Below, in pieces: positions 20,093-31,725 of a stretch of DNA of 37,370 nucleotides (position 1 is its first letter; the number at the start of each line of letters is the position of its first letter). The position numbers and the translations under genes were made by a program. Source of the stretch: Deltaproteobacteria bacterium (lineage in GTDB: Bacteria; Myxococcota_A; UBA9160; UBA6930). The notes below the pieces were generated by a model that was not told the origin of the DNA, did not search any database, and was given only the letters and a program-made list of their open reading frames with translations. The stretch is from positions 1 through 37,370 of the forward strand of contig JAJDAP010000052.1 in the NCBI GenBank assembly GCA_029261795.1, in the 5' to 3' direction.

Positions 20093-20511
20093 TCGGAGAA
20101 CTCCGCGAGAGCGGCCGAGATCAGCCGCGCGTTCTCGGCCATCTCGGCCGCGTCCCCGCGAACGCGGCCATGCATGGCGCGCGGGTCACCATCCCAACGC
20201 GGGATCAGATGCATGTGGTAGTGGAACACCGTCTGGCCGGCGGCGGCCCCGTTCAGTTGGTGCACGGCGATCCCATCGGGTGAGAACACCTGACGCAGCA
20301 CCAGCGCCAGGCGCCGGGTGTGGCGCACCACCTGCTCGAGTTCCGCTTCGGGAATCTCGAACAGGTTCTCCGAGTGCGCCTTGGGGATGACCAACAAGTG
20401 ACCTTTCCCGACCGGGAAGAGATCCATGAACGTCATGGTGCCTTCGTCCTCGTGGACGAGATCACACGGCGCCTCGCCGGCGACGATCTGGCAGAAGATG
20501 CAGCCCTTCAA
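20089..20511 (-). CDS. HIT-family nucleotide hydrolase/transferase
   Basis: 140 residues. It starts with CIFCQIVAGE, has the strand HLLVIPKAHSENLFE, and the histidine triad FHYHMHLIPRW whose central His forms the nucleotidyl intermediate. HIT proteins of this size hydrolyse adenosine or guanosine phosphoramidates or dinucleotide polyphosphates in the cytoplasm. Two Cys in the N-terminal CxxC position may bind zinc, as in many bacterial relatives. It follows ilvE by 22 bases in the same direction and is probably the last gene of the receiver-J-domain, ilvE, HIT run. Its TAA overlaps the stop of the convergent permease gene. Confidence 0.92.
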   Translation of the reverse strand: MKGCIFCQIVAGEAPCDLVHEDEGTMTFMDLFPVGKGHLLVIPKAHSENLFEIPEAELEQVVRHTRRLALVLRQVFSPDGIAVHQLNGAAAGQTVFHYHMHLIPRWDGDPRAMHGRVRGDAAEMAENARLISAALAEFSD

Positions 20512-20533
20512 CGTTCAGGAACCAGAGGCCGCG

Positions 20534-21460
20534 CTAGACGATGGTCAGCCAGGATTCGTACTTGGCGTCCCGACCTGCGACGACGTCGAAGAACGCTTCC
20601 TGGAGCGCCTTCGCGACAGGGCCCCGGCTCCCGGTGCCGATCGTCCGGTGGTCGAGCTCTCGGATCGGGGTCACCTCGGCGGCGGTCCCGGTCAGGAAGA
20701 CTTCGTCCGCCACATAGAGTTCGTCCCGCGTGACGCCGGTCTCTTCGACCGTCATGCCCCGGTCGCGCGCGATCTCGATGACCGATGCCCGCGTGATGCC
20801 ATCGAGCACGGTCGGCAGCGGCGGCGTCTTGATCACGTTTCCACGAACCACGAAGACGTTCTCACCGGTGGCTTCCGAAACCTGCCCTTCGGTATCGAGC
20901 ATGATCGCTTCGTCGTAGCCATCGAGTAGCGCCTCGCGCTTGGCGAGGATCGAATTCACGTAATCACCGCAAGTCTTGCCCTTGGTCATCTTCGCGTTCA
21001 CGTGGTGGCGACTGAAGGTCGAGATCTTGGCGCGGATGCCGCGCTCGAGGCCCTCTTCGCCGAGGTAGGCGCCCCAGGGCCAGACCACGATGGCGACCCG
21101 CACCGGATTGTCGCCCGGATGGAGACCCATGGCGCCCTCGCCGATGAAAGCGAGCGGACGGATATAGCCCTCAGGCAGCTCGTTCTCGCGTAGACAGGCG
21201 AGGATCGCCTCTGTGATCTCGGCTTCCGAGAACGGAATCTCCATGAGATTGATATGCGCGCTCTCGAAAAGACGGCTGACGTGCTCCTTCAATCGGAACA
21301 CGGCCGACCGGCCGTCATCGGTTCTGTAGCAACGAATCCCCTCGAATACGCCCAGACCGTAGTGCAGGGTGTGGGTAAGGACGTGGACCTGGGCCTTGTC
21401 CCAGTCGACCATCTGGCCGTCCAGCCAGATCTTCTTGCCCGTGATACCGGGGGTACTCAA
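20534..21460 (-). CDS. ilvE: Branched-chain amino acid aminotransferase
   Basis: Transfers amino groups between glutamate and the 2-oxo acids of Leu, Ile and Val, the last step of their synthesis; fold-type IV PLP enzyme. Landmarks are [16 protein letters not shown], the PLP-lysine region [37 protein letters not shown] and the late segment [21 protein letters not shown]. About 308 residues from TTG 21460, matching normal IlvE length; TTG 21460 has GGGAG 8 bases upstream, whereas the longer frame starts at 21499. It sits between the receiver-J-domain gene and the HIT gene on the same strand. Confidence 0.95.
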   Translation of the reverse strand: MSTPGITGKKIWLDGQMVDWDKAQVHVLTHTLHYGLGVFEGIRCYRTDDGRSAVFRLKEHVSRLFESAHINLMEIPFSEAEITEAILACLRENELPEGYIRPLAFIGEGAMGLHPGDNPVRVAIVVWPWGAYLGEEGLERGIRAKISTFSRHHVNAKMTKGKTCGDYVNSILAKREALLDGYDEAIMLDTEGQVSEATGENVFVVRGNVIKTPPLPTVLDGITRASVIEIARDRGMTVEETGVTRDELYVADEVFLTGTAAEVTPIRELDHRTIGTGSRGPVAKALQEAFFDVVAGRDAKYESWLTIV

Positions 21461-21499
21461 CGTAGTGTCTCCCGAGGACTGCAAGCGCTTGGCCGGCAA

Positions 21500-21514
21500 C
21501 TAGCATCGTGCTAG
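21500..21514. repeat. Short inverted repeat at the end of the receiver-J-domain gene
   Basis: A perfect 6-bp inverted repeat (CTAGCA, loop TCG, TGCTAG) that includes the stop codon of the receiver-PATAN-J-TPR gene and lies about 40 bases before the ilvE start. It may be an attenuator, processing signal or chance; there is no T-tract. Confidence 0.2.
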
Positions 21515-23463
21515 CGGCGCAGGATCTTGCTCACCAATCCCTTCGATTTCTCGCGCCGCATGTCGATCAGGCGTAGCTCCCGGAGCGCTTCGACGGAGTC
21601 CGGGTCGAGCTGAACGGCGCGCATGAACATCTTCTCGGCGGCGTCCATTCGGCCGTTCGCCTTGCACAATCGGCCCAGGAAGAGGTAGGGCTTCTCCCGG
21701 TCCGGCGCCAGCTGGCGGCCCCGCTGGACGATCGTGATCGCGCGCTCGAGCCGTTGCGGCGCGTCGGGATCGGCGAGGTACCAGGTCCATCCCCAATAGG
21801 CGACATACTCACCCTCTTCGGGATACGTCTCGGCCGCCTTCTCGAAGAGCGGCAATGCGACGCCTACCTGTCCGGCCTTGAGCGCGATCTCACCCTTCTG
21901 GAACGCGAGTTCCGCCTGGACCGCGCGCTGACCGACCTCGAGCTCCCGCTGCTCGGCGTCCCGACCTTGCTGTCTGCGAAGGTAGGCGTTGCGCTTTTCG
22001 CGATCGCCGATCTCCTCGTAGGCGCTCGAGATGGTCCCGAAGACGTCCTCGGCCAGCCGAACGAGGACGTCACTCGCCCCGATGAAGCGGTCCGGGTGGG
22101 TTTGTTTGGCGACCTTCGCGTAGGCCGTGCGCACGTCTTCGTCGTTGGCGCCACGGTCGATCCCGAGGATCGCGAAGTGATCCTGGTCGCTCATCCGCTC
22201 GGCCAGGCGCGTGAGTTCGAGGCGCTTGTCATCTTCTTCACGATCGCCGACTCGCGCGCGATCATCGCCGGACTGGACGTTTCGGCTCACCTCGCGGATC
22301 GGACGTCGGCGCACTGCGGCTTTCGGCCTCGAGCCCGGCCTCGAGGCGCGGAGTTCCCGCAGCTCGAGCATGCCGAGCACGATCAGCCCGTAGAGCGAAC
22401 GCCGAGCGGGCTCTGCCAGGGGAGTGTAGTCGGCCAACCGCTTGGAGCCGTCTACCTGGGCGATGAAACGCGTCGCCTCTTCGCCCAGTTCGACGTCTTG
22501 ATAGTTGTAGAAGGCGCTCTCCCCCTGGACCGGTGCGCGTCGTGCGTGGTCGGCAAGGAAGCCATCCACGATCGCGAGGGGAACCCGTTGTTGGACACCC
22601 TGCCAGATCAGGTTCGCCGCGCTCCGGTTGAGCGCGAGCGCATTGGCACTCTTGAGACGAGCATCGCGGTGGAAGCTGAAACGGCCCTTCGACCAGCCAA
22701 ACATGTCGAGCAGCTTTTCATCGGCCTGCAGCCGAAGGGCCGTGGCAAGATCCGCTTCGTCGAGCATGTGCATGGCCTTCAGGATCTGACCGTGCATGCC
22801 TTCGCCGCGCTTCACGCGTCGCAGGGAATCATGGAGCACGTCCTCTGTGATCTTTCCGCTCGCGAGCAGAAGGTGCCCCAGCGTCTCTTGAACCAGGTTC
22901 GAACGCACCGCGATCGGAGAGCCATCACGCAGCTGCACCTGCTTGCGCTTCTTGCCGTGCTGCACCTGCAATACGCCGGTGGCACGCAGGCCGTGGAGCT
23001 GGTGCATGAGCGGCGCGACAGGTAGATCTCCCAATCTCCCATTGAGCGCTTCGCTGCCCCTTCCAGCCACCACCCGGGATACCGTCGATCCGCTGTTCAG
23101 GTGGTCTGCGACCGCGCCAAGCAGTGCATCCAGCGGGACCGGCTTCTGATACACGGCCGTCGCAGCGAGACCCGTGGCGCGCTCCTGGTAGTCCGCAGTA
23201 AAGGAGCATCCCGAAACGAGCAGGACGGGGACGTCTTTCAGATCGTCGTCGGATGCCCGCAACGATTCGAGCACCTGGAAGCCGTCGCGCTTGGGCAGCA
23301 TGACGTCGAGCGTGACGAGTTGTGGACGAAGCGTGCGGATCTTCTCGAGCGCCTCTTCCCCATCGAAGGCGATCTCGACGGCATAACCTTCCTGTTCGAA
23401 GGCTCGGGAGAGAAGCTGACAGTAGTGGCGATCATCATCGGCGCAGAGAATCGTGGCGGGCAA
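21511..23463 (-). CDS. Receiver-PATAN(DUF4388)-J-domain-TPR fusion protein
   Basis: 650 residues. Domains in order: a response-regulator receiver (about 1-120; ADDDRHY acidic pair, phospho-accepting Asp53 in LVTLDVMLP, Lys in VYQKPVP), a DUF4388/PATAN-like region (about 140-260; MHQLHGLRATGVLQVQHGKK and LLLASGKITEDVL), a less conserved middle, a J-domain (about 428-500; DHFAILGIDRGANDEDVRTA with the HPD motif in KQTHPDRF, then FGTISSAYEEI), and a C-terminal TPR stretch (about 520-640; VALPLFEKAAETYPE, AAEKMFMRAVQLDPDSVEA). The HPD suggests it can stimulate a DnaK-type Hsp70, and the receiver suggests control by a histidine kinase. The partners are unknown. The start is TTG with AGGAG 8 bases upstream. 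It is followed by ilvE and HIT. Confidence 0.92.
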   Translation of the reverse strand: MPATILCADDDRHYCQLLSRAFEQEGYAVEIAFDGEEALEKIRTLRPQLVTLDVMLPKRDGFQVLESLRASDDDLKDVPVLLVSGCSFTADYQERATGLAATAVYQKPVPLDALLGAVADHLNSGSTVSRVVAGRGSEALNGRLGDLPVAPLMHQLHGLRATGVLQVQHGKKRKQVQLRDGSPIAVRSNLVQETLGHLLLASGKITEDVLHDSLRRVKRGEGMHGQILKAMHMLDEADLATALRLQADEKLLDMFGWSKGRFSFHRDARLKSANALALNRSAANLIWQGVQQRVPLAIVDGFLADHARRAPVQGESAFYNYQDVELGEEATRFIAQVDGSKRLADYTPLAEPARRSLYGLIVLGMLELRELRASRPGSRPKAAVRRRPIREVSRNVQSGDDRARVGDREEDDKRLELTRLAERMSDQDHFAILGIDRGANDEDVRTAYAKVAKQTHPDRFIGASDVLVRLAEDVFGTISSAYEEIGDREKRNAYLRRQQGRDAEQRELEVGQRAVQAELAFQKGEIALKAGQVGVALPLFEKAAETYPEEGEYVAYWGWTWYLADPDAPQRLERAITIVQRGRQLAPDREKPYLFLGRLCKANGRMDAAEKMFMRAVQLDPDSVEALRELRLIDMRREKSKGLVSKILRR

Positions 23464-23623
23464 ACGGGCAACTCCTACCCCTCGTGCGAGCGCGACGGGT
23501 TTCGAGCGGGGAACCGGATCGGATCGGACCAGTGAACCTGCATCGGCGCTGCGCGCCCCTCTCGGGAGTGGTCTGAATCACACTCGCGCGCTCCACCGCG
23601 CCAGAGCGCAGCCGCTGTGCAAC

Positions 23624-24688
23624 TCAGCCGCGATGTCCGCGCAACAGAGCGGCAATGCTCTCCTGGCCTGGCTGGTGGAGCACACCTCGCTCGGTCACCA
23701 ATGCCGTCACGTACTCGGCCGGGGTGACGTCGAAGGCCGGGTGCCGCACCGGAACGCCATCCGGCAGCACTGGCCGCTCCCCGAAATGCGCAACTTCGTC
23801 TCGACCGCGTTCCTCGATCGGGATGTCGGCGCCGTTCGCGGTGGCCAGGTCGATGGTGGAACACGGCGCCGCCACGTAGAACGGGAGGGCGTGCGCGCGC
23901 GCCAGCACCGCCAGGCCGTAGGTGCCGATCTTGTTGGCGACATCGCCGTTCGCCGCAATGCGATCGGCGCCGACGATGATCAGATCCACCTCGCCGCGCT
24001 GCATCAGGTGCGCGGCCATGTTGTCGGTGATGACGGTTACCGGAATTCCATCGCGCTGCAGTTCCCACGCCGTCAATCGGGCACCTTGCAAGAAGGGCCG
24101 GGTCTCATCGGCAAGGACCGTGGGCGCTCTGCCCTTCTCGAAGGCGGCACGAACCACGCCGAGGGCGGTCCCGTAGGCCGAGGTGGCGAGCGCACCCGCA
24201 TTGCAGTGCGTCAGGATGCGGGCTGCGTCGGGTACGAGTTCGACGCCAGCATGGCCGAGCCGGCGGCAGATCTCGCCGTCCTCCTCGACGATGGCCAGGG
24301 CTTCCGCGAGCAGGGCTGCCGCGATCGCCTCGCTGGCGTCGCCGCGTGCCGCCGCTTCCGCACGCCGAGCCGCCATGCGATCGAGCGCCCAGAACAGATT
24401 GATCGCGGTGGGACGCGTCGCCGCCAGCCGTTCGTGTGCCTGGTCGAGCGCGGCAGCGAACGCGGCAGGGCCCAGCGCCCGAGACACTCGTGCGGCGAGC
24501 GCCACGCCCAATGCCGCCGTGCACCCGATCGCGGGCGCACCGCGTACCACGAGTTCCTCGATGGCGCGGGCCACTTCTTCGAGGCTCCGACAGGTGAGTA
24601 CTTCTTCGCGCTCCGGGAGTGCGCGCTGGTCGAGCAACAGGACGCCCTCTTCGCCCCAGCCGAGCGTGAACCAAGGCTGCGTCGACAC
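23624..24688 (-). CDS. mtnA: S-methyl-5-thioribose-1-phosphate isomerase
   Basis: 354 residues. Isomerises methylthioribose 1-phosphate to methylthioribulose 1-phosphate in the methionine salvage pathway; cytoplasmic, in the eIF2B-alpha/MtnA fold family. Visible marks are the N-terminal [35 protein letters not shown], the catalytic-region Cys in [11 protein letters not shown], and [20 protein letters not shown], whose Asp is the catalytic acid in the family. The GTG start overlaps the TAG of the upstream asmA gene by one base, so it is almost certainly co-transcribed with the gatCAB-asmA run. No other methionine-salvage gene is adjacent. Confidence 0.96.
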   Translation of the reverse strand: MSTQPWFTLGWGEEGVLLLDQRALPEREEVLTCRSLEEVARAIEELVVRGAPAIGCTAALGVALAARVSRALGPAAFAAALDQAHERLAATRPTAINLFWALDRMAARRAEAAARGDASEAIAAALLAEALAIVEEDGEICRRLGHAGVELVPDAARILTHCNAGALATSAYGTALGVVRAAFEKGRAPTVLADETRPFLQGARLTAWELQRDGIPVTVITDNMAAHLMQRGEVDLIIVGADRIAANGDVANKIGTYGLAVLARAHALPFYVAAPCSTIDLATANGADIPIEERGRDEVAHFGERPVLPDGVPVRHPAFDVTPAEYVTALVTERGVLHQPGQESIAALLRGHRG

Positions 24689-26865
24689 TACCGTGGCTTC
24701 CCGCCGAGAATCCCCTCCAGCACATCGAACACGGCCTTGCCGGAGCCCTCTCCAAGCCGCTCGTCGACTTCGTCCTGAAGACGCCCGACGCGGTTCCGGC
24801 GATCGAGGTAGCTTCGCGCGAACGCTGCGACCGTGGCGCTGGTGACCCTCACCTTGGGATCGTCGAGCGTGCCTGAGACATGCGCCAGCGGAATCGTCTT
24901 GTCGACCGCGCGCGCCGTCGGGTCCAGTACCGCGCCCGGCGTCGACTCCGCCAGCGCGCGATCGATTTCCTCGTAGAGCGTGATCTGACCGGTCATGTCG
25001 ATCCGGTCATCGGCCAGATGATAGGCGCCGGCGAGATCTGCACTGTAGTGCCGATAGTCGAGTCGGAGATCGTTGGTTCGCGCGACCCCGTTCGCCAGCA
25101 GCGCGGAACCGGAAAGTCGTTCGAAATCCTCCCCATAGAACTTCTGGAGCGTGCTCCCGCCAAACGTCTGGCCCGCCAGCAGCGCGACGCTTCCGACCGA
25201 ACCGAACGCATCGAAAGTGCTGCGCAGGAGCGACACGCCCCGCAGCCTTCCCGGTGCAACCTGGAACTGCGCACGACCGCGCACGACCTGCGAGAACTCA
25301 CGGTCCGAATCGAGCGGGGCCTCGATCAGCGCCCGGAGATCCAACGGCCCGGACAAGCTCTCGTCGGGGCCTCCGATCGCGGCCAGCAGGGCTGCCGAAT
25401 CGAGCCCTGTCCCCTCGACTTCGACCCGGGCTGCCGGTGCCGTGCCGAGGCCGGATACGCGTAGAGAGACCGTGAGGAGTTGCTCCGCCACGCGAACTTG
25501 GAGCCCGGTGCCGTCGACGGCGTCTCCCGCGCCCTCGAGCATGCCGGACACCTCGGCGACGTGGCCCGCCTCGAGAGGCACGCGCACCCCCTCGAGGTGA
25601 ACGGCGCCACCCAACCTCATCGGGTCGAGGGAGAGCGTCCAATCTTCGAGGCCGATGCGGCCCTCGACCGGAGCGTCGGCGAGCGCGGGAAACCAGCTCG
25701 CCAATGGCGCGGGATCGAAGCCGGGCGCCGAGAGGCGAGCGGCGAGTTCGGGGAGGACCTGGAAATCGCCAGTCACGATCACGCCCGGAAGGGTCACGTG
25801 CGCTGCGCCAAGTTCGAGTCCGTCCGCGCCATCCCAGCCCAACTTCCCGGTAACCGCCAACGCATCACCGACGGGCTTGTCGAGCTGGTCTCCCAAGCGA
25901 ACCGCCACTTGGGTGAGATCGATCTCGAGAGGCCCCGCAACCCGACCCGATTCCAGCCAGGCCGCGGTAAGTGCGACGGGAATGGTGCCCGACACGAACA
26001 GGTCTTCCCGCGTCAGTTCCAATGCCTGCGCCTCGATCTCGAGAGTGAGCCCGGAGGGTGTGCCATTCGAGCCGGTCGCGTCCATCCGAATATCGGCCTG
26101 GCCTAGCAGGGCCACATTCTCGACCCACGCCCCGAACGGCGCGAGCCCCAGCCCCGCCAGCTCGGCTTGGAGCGACCATGCGCCATCGAGGCTGGCCTCC
26201 CCGCTCAGTTCGAGCTTGCCGCCGCTCTCGAACGAAGCCGATGCCTCGAAGGCGATCGGTGCTTCCGGATCGGGTTTTCCGCGTGCGGTCAGGTCGAGCC
26301 CATTCAGGGCCAGCCTGGCGGGCGGGGTCGTGGTGCGATCGATCACGACGATTCGGGAATCCGACAGCCGGACTCGTCGCACAGCCAGGGCAATCGGATC
26401 CTCTTCGCCACCATCGACGCTATCGGGTGCCGCCCCCTGGTCCGATCCGCGGCTGGGCGCTGCCTCTTCACCAGACGTCTCTGGCCTGCGAACCGGAAGT
26501 TCGATGCCATCCGCACCGCGCACGATCTCCAGATCGGCCCCTTCGATCTCGAGCGAATCGATGGCGACGACGCCACCTAGCAATGGCAGCAACGCCACCC
26601 GGAGAGCGATGCGTCGAGCTGCGAGAGGTGCCTCTTCGGCTGCCGGCTCGAGCACGGCCTCGGTGACTTCGAACCCCGGTGGCATGAAGGCCACGTCCAG
26701 GGCGCCCCAGGTCAGCTCGCGGCCGGTCACTTCCCGGGCGCCCTCGGCGATGCGCGCACGCACCTCCGGTTGATCGAGGAGACGGGGAACCAGGAATGCC
26801 AGCGCGACGATGGCCACCAGGGCCACGGCGACCAGGCCAAGTACGACCCTGAAAACCCACTTCAT
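24688..26865 (-). CDS. AsmA-family inner-membrane-anchored protein
   Basis: 725 residues. A single N-terminal membrane anchor ([21 protein letters not shown]) is followed by [16 protein letters not shown], the usual AsmA start, then a long periplasmic run of beta strands typical of the AsmA/repeating-beta-groove group proposed to help move phospholipids to the outer membrane. The C-terminal AsmA-like region includes [18 protein letters not shown] and [17 protein letters not shown]. The Asp/Glu/Gly-rich stretch near residues 130-160 looks like a linker. It lies 3 bases after gatB and overlaps mtnA by one base. A role in outer-membrane lipid handling is by family only. Confidence 0.88.
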   Translation of the reverse strand: MKWVFRVVLGLVAVALVAIVALAFLVPRLLDQPEVRARIAEGAREVTGRELTWGALDVAFMPPGFEVTEAVLEPAAEEAPLAARRIALRVALLPLLGGVVAIDSLEIEGADLEIVRGADGIELPVRRPETSGEEAAPSRGSDQGAAPDSVDGGEEDPIALAVRRVRLSDSRIVVIDRTTTPPARLALNGLDLTARGKPDPEAPIAFEASASFESGGKLELSGEASLDGAWSLQAELAGLGLAPFGAWVENVALLGQADIRMDATGSNGTPSGLTLEIEAQALELTREDLFVSGTIPVALTAAWLESGRVAGPLEIDLTQVAVRLGDQLDKPVGDALAVTGKLGWDGADGLELGAAHVTLPGVIVTGDFQVLPELAARLSAPGFDPAPLASWFPALADAPVEGRIGLEDWTLSLDPMRLGGAVHLEGVRVPLEAGHVAEVSGMLEGAGDAVDGTGLQVRVAEQLLTVSLRVSGLGTAPAARVEVEGTGLDSAALLAAIGGPDESLSGPLDLRALIEAPLDSDREFSQVVRGRAQFQVAPGRLRGVSLLRSTFDAFGSVGSVALLAGQTFGGSTLQKFYGEDFERLSGSALLANGVARTNDLRLDYRHYSADLAGAYHLADDRIDMTGQITLYEEIDRALAESTPGAVLDPTARAVDKTIPLAHVSGTLDDPKVRVTSATVAAFARSYLDRRNRVGRLQDEVDERLGEGSGKAVFDVLEGILGGKPR

Positions 26866-26868
26866 GTG

Positions 26869-28340
<1,472 letters not shown>

Positions 28341-28344
<4 letters not shown>

Positions 28345-29804
28345 AGCCCAGGCCTCTGCTCGTGATAGTCGGTGCGACGTTGATAGGCATCGGCAACCTT
28401 CATGACCCGGGCGTCTTCCAGCGACGGCCCGAGGATCTGGAGGCCGACGGGCAGTCCGGCGTCGAACCCACAGGGAACCGAGACCCCGGGCAGCCCCGCC
28501 AGGTTCGCAGAAACGGTAAAGACGTCGGCCAGGTACATCGCCAACGGATCCGCCGTCTTCTCTCCGATCCGGAAAGCGGCCTCCGGTGTGGTCGGCGTCG
28601 CGATCACGTCGCAGGCCTCGAACGCCGCAGCAAAGTCCTGACGCAGCAGGGTTCGCACCTGCTGTGCCTTTCGATAGTAGGCATCGTAGTAGCCGGCCGA
28701 GAGTGCGTAGGTGCCGAGCAGGATGCGGCGCTTGACTTCGTCACCGAAGCCAGCGGAACGTGTGTATTCGTACATCGGCGTGATCCCGCCTTCGGGACCC
28801 TCCACCCGCAGGCCGTACCGCACCCCGTCGAAGCGGGCGAGATTGCTCGATGCCTCCGCCGTGCAGATCAGATAGTAGGCGGCGATTCCGTACTGCATGT
28901 TAGGCAGCGAAATTTCTCGGGTCTTCGCGCCGGCTCGTTCGAGCTCGGCGACGGCCTCGCCGACGCGATCCCGAACGCCAGGAGCCAGGCCTTCGAGCGC
29001 CAACGTCTGCTTCGGAATTCCGATCACGAGGCCCGAGACATCGCCATCGAGTGCAGCCGAGGTATGTAGCGCCGGTTCCGGCAGGGAGGTCGAATCCCGG
29101 GGGTCGTGACCGCTCACGACGTCGAGAAGCGTGGCGCAATCCGCAGCCGTTCGAGCGAAGGGACCGATCTGATCGAGGGAGGACGCGAACGCGACCAGGC
29201 CCCAGCGCGAGACCCGTCCGTAGGTCGGCTTCATGCCGACGACACCGCAGAAAGCCGCCGGCTGTCGGATCGAACCGCCGGTGTCGCTGCCGAATGCAGC
29301 GGGAACGATTCCGCTCGCGACCGCCGCGGCGGACCCGCCGGAAGAGCCTCCGGGTGCCCGTTCCAGATCCCAGGGGTTGCGGCTGGGGCCGCGAACCGAG
29401 TTCTCGGTGGACGAGCCCATCGCGAACTCGTCCATGTTTGCGCGCGAAACCACGATGGCCCCGGCATCCGTCAGCCGTTCGACCGCCGTCGCCGAGAACG
29501 GTGAGCGGTAGCCCTCGAGAATCTTCGAAGCGCAGGTCGCCGGCTCCTCGCGCTGAACGATGTTGTCCTTCAAGACGATGGGAATGCCATCGAGCGCCGA
29601 ACGTACGCCCCCGGCGGCACGGCGTTGGTCGGAAGCGACGGCCTCGTTGCGCGCGGCCTCCCAGCGCGGGTGCAGCAGGGCCTGGACCCGAGTGCCGACG
29701 GCGTCCTCGCGGGCCCGCGCCGCCTCGACCAGCTCCAGCGCGCTGACTTCGCCGGCCTCGAGCGCCAGGCGAAGTACCCCGATTCCCTCCAGAGGCTCGC
29801 TCAT
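28341..29804 (-). CDS. gatA: Asp/Glu-tRNA amidotransferase subunit A
   Basis: The glutaminase/amidase subunit of GatCAB. 487 residues, normal length. The Ser-cisSer-Lys amidase triad is visible: Lys in GIPIVLKDN, the cis-Ser in APGGSSGGSAAAVASG, and the acyl-Ser in GSDTGGSIRQPAAFCG. Other family marks are MDEFAMGSSTENS, GMKPTYGRVSRWGLVAFASS and the C-terminal NLAGLPGVSVPCGFD. GGAAGG lies about 7 bases before the ATG, inside the end of gatC, and only two bases separate the gatC stop from this start. Its TGA overlaps the gatB ATG. Ammonia is expected to channel to GatB. Confidence 0.98.
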
Positions 29805-29806
29805 GA

Positions 29807-30112
29807 TCAGCCTTCCGCCTCGGAATCGAGCACCTTGGGGACCGAGAACGCGGTGCCCTCGAAGGCCGGAGCACCGGAAACCGCGCGCTCCGGCGCGATC
29901 GTGTCGCGGGCCTCGTCAGCCCGGAGCGGGGTCGCGAGCGGCATGACGTGGGTGGTCGGCTCGACCCCCTCGGTATCCACCTCCTGCAACTGCGCGGCGT
30001 AGTCGAGGATGGCCTCGAGCGATCGGGTCATCGTCTCGACCTCGTCCGGCTCGAGGCGCAGCCGCGCCAGGCTCGCGGTTCGTTCCAGCTGTGCTCGCGT
30101 GATCCGGGACAT
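29807..30112 (-). CDS. gatC: Asp/Glu-tRNA amidotransferase subunit C
   Basis: Small scaffold subunit of GatCAB, 101 residues, that wraps around GatA and stabilises its contact with GatB. The pattern ITRAQLERTASLARLRL at the N-terminus, then ETMTRSLEAILDYAAQLQEVD, VEPTTHV and the late LRADE motif are standard GatC. A longer frame begins at 30157, but homology starts at ATG 30112. First gene of the gatC-gatA-gatB-asmA-mtnA run. It is divergent from the helicase gene with 113 bases between them. Confidence 0.95.
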   Translation of the reverse strand: MSRITRAQLERTASLARLRLEPDEVETMTRSLEAILDYAAQLQEVDTEGVEPTTHVMPLATPLRADEARDTIAPERAVSGAPAFEGTAFSVPKVLDSEAEG

Positions 30113-30225
30113 GGCGAGGGACTTTAGCCATGTGCCCGCGGAAGGCCGCCCTACCACTCGGCCAGCCGCGACGAAAGCCCCGGTTCCGGGCGTCTCGACG
30201 CCATTCCTGTTAGCTTGCGCCCGCT

Positions 30226-31680
30226 TTGACCACAGACTCCACTTTCACCGATCTGCCCGAGGATGTCCGGCTGGGCATCGACGCGCTTGGCTGGACCGAG
30301 GCGATGCCCGTCCAGGCTCGATCGATCAGTCCGATGCGCCGGGGCGGCGATTTGATCGTCCAGGCCCAGACCGGCAGCGGCAAGACAGGAGCCTTCGGCA
30401 TTCCGATCGTGTGCGAGATCGATACGGAGCTGCTGGAGCCCCAGGCCCTCGTGATGGCGCCGACCCGCGAGCTGGCCAACCAGATCACCAAGGAAATCGA
30501 AATCCTGGGCAAGCCGCGCGGCGTGCGAACACTCGCCGTCTACGGTGGGGTCGGCTACGCCGGGCAACTCGAAGCCCTCGAGGCCGGTGTCCACGTGATC
30601 GTGGGAACACCCGGCCGGATTCTCGATCACCTCGGCGCGGGCCGGATGAGCTTCGCCAAGGTCAAGATGGTCGTCTTCGACGAAGCGGACGAGTTGCTCT
30701 CCCTCGGCTTCTGGCCCGACATGCGCGAGATCCGGACCTACCTGCCCGGCGAAGGCCGCCAGTCCTGTCTGTTCTCGGCGACGATGCCCGAGAAGGTGTT
30801 GGCCCTCTCCCGGGCGTTCCTGAAGGAACCCGAGTTCATCTCGATGGTGGGCGACCAGGCCTCGCCGGCCGAGATCGAGCACTTCTATTACCTGACGACT
30901 GCGCAGGAGAAGGAAGCCAACCTTCGCCGCATCCTCGAGTACGAAGATCCAGAAAGCGCGATCATCTTCTGCAACACCAAGGACGACGTGCGTTTCGTGA
31001 CGTCGTACCTGCAACGCCATGGCTTCGACGCCGACCAGATCTCGGGCGATCTCTCGCAGGCCGCCCGCGAGGTCGCGATGGGTCGCATCAAGGCGGGCAA
31101 CCTGCGCTTCCTGGTGGCAACGGACGTTGCCGCGCGCGGAATCGATATCAGCGATCTCAGTCACGTCATCGCCTACTCGTCCCCGGAATCGCCGGAAGTC
31201 TACGTCCACCGCACCGGCCGGACCGGGCGTGCGGGCAAGGCCGGCGTCTCGATCTCGCTGGTCAGCGGGCTCGACGTCGGCAGCTTCCGCAACGTGCAGA
31301 AGGTCAACGAGATCGACGTGCTCGAGCGCGAGCTTCCCAGCGACGCGCAATTGTTAGGCCGGCTTCGCGAGCGCCTTCAGGTAAAGGTCGAGCAGGAGAT
31401 CCGCCACATTCCCGCCCGCGAGCGTGAGTTCAAGGTCGATCGCTGGGTGCCCGTGATCCGCGAGATGGCCGAGAACGAGGTCGGTCTGCGAGAGCTCGCC
31501 GCCGTGGCCTCGGCCTACATGAAGGAGCACGCCCCGGAAACGAGCGTTCGCGAAGACGCCCACTCCGGTGACGAAGCTGCCCAGCGATCGCCCCGCGAAT
31601 CCGACGGTGGCGGTGGCGGCGGGCGGCGAGGCGGTCGCGGGCGACGAGGCGGTCGCGGCGGCGGCGGCAAGCGCCGCTAG
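30226..31680 (+). CDS. DEAD-box RNA helicase with RGG-like tail
   Basis: 484 residues. ATP-dependent RNA unwinding; motifs in order: Q-motif MPVQ, I AQTGSGKT, Ia APTRELANQ, Ib TPGRILDHL, II FDEADELL (DEAD), III LFSATMPEKV, IV IIFCNT, V ATDVAARGIDI and VI HRTGRTGRAGK. After the helicase core and a helical region (about residues 330-440) the protein ends in a Gly/Arg-rich tail (GGGGGGRRGGRGRRGGRGGG), an RNA-binding type in CsdA/RhlE relatives. TTG 30226 is the start; no clear ribosome site. Followed 45 bases on by a broken exported-protein gene. Confidence 0.95.
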   Translation: MTTDSTFTDLPEDVRLGIDALGWTEAMPVQARSISPMRRGGDLIVQAQTGSGKTGAFGIPIVCEIDTELLEPQALVMAPTRELANQITKEIEILGKPRGVRTLAVYGGVGYAGQLEALEAGVHVIVGTPGRILDHLGAGRMSFAKVKMVVFDEADELLSLGFWPDMREIRTYLPGEGRQSCLFSATMPEKVLALSRAFLKEPEFISMVGDQASPAEIEHFYYLTTAQEKEANLRRILEYEDPESAIIFCNTKDDVRFVTSYLQRHGFDADQISGDLSQAAREVAMGRIKAGNLRFLVATDVAARGIDISDLSHVIAYSSPESPEVYVHRTGRTGRAGKAGVSISLVSGLDVGSFRNVQKVNEIDVLERELPSDAQLLGRLRERLQVKVEQEIRHIPAREREFKVDRWVPVIREMAENEVGLRELAAVASAYMKEHAPETSVREDAHSGDEAAQRSPRESDGGGGGGRRGGRGRRGGRGGGGKRR

Positions 31681-31725
31681 CGGGAAGACGTGCGAGTCTC
31701 TTGGCCCCTTTGCCAGGAGAACCCG

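Noticed and set aside
23464..23623. Possible small gene between mtnA and the receiver-J-domain gene
   Set aside because: No frame with a start, ribosome site and convincing composition was found. The stretch has short direct repeats of CGGAT but nothing I can support.
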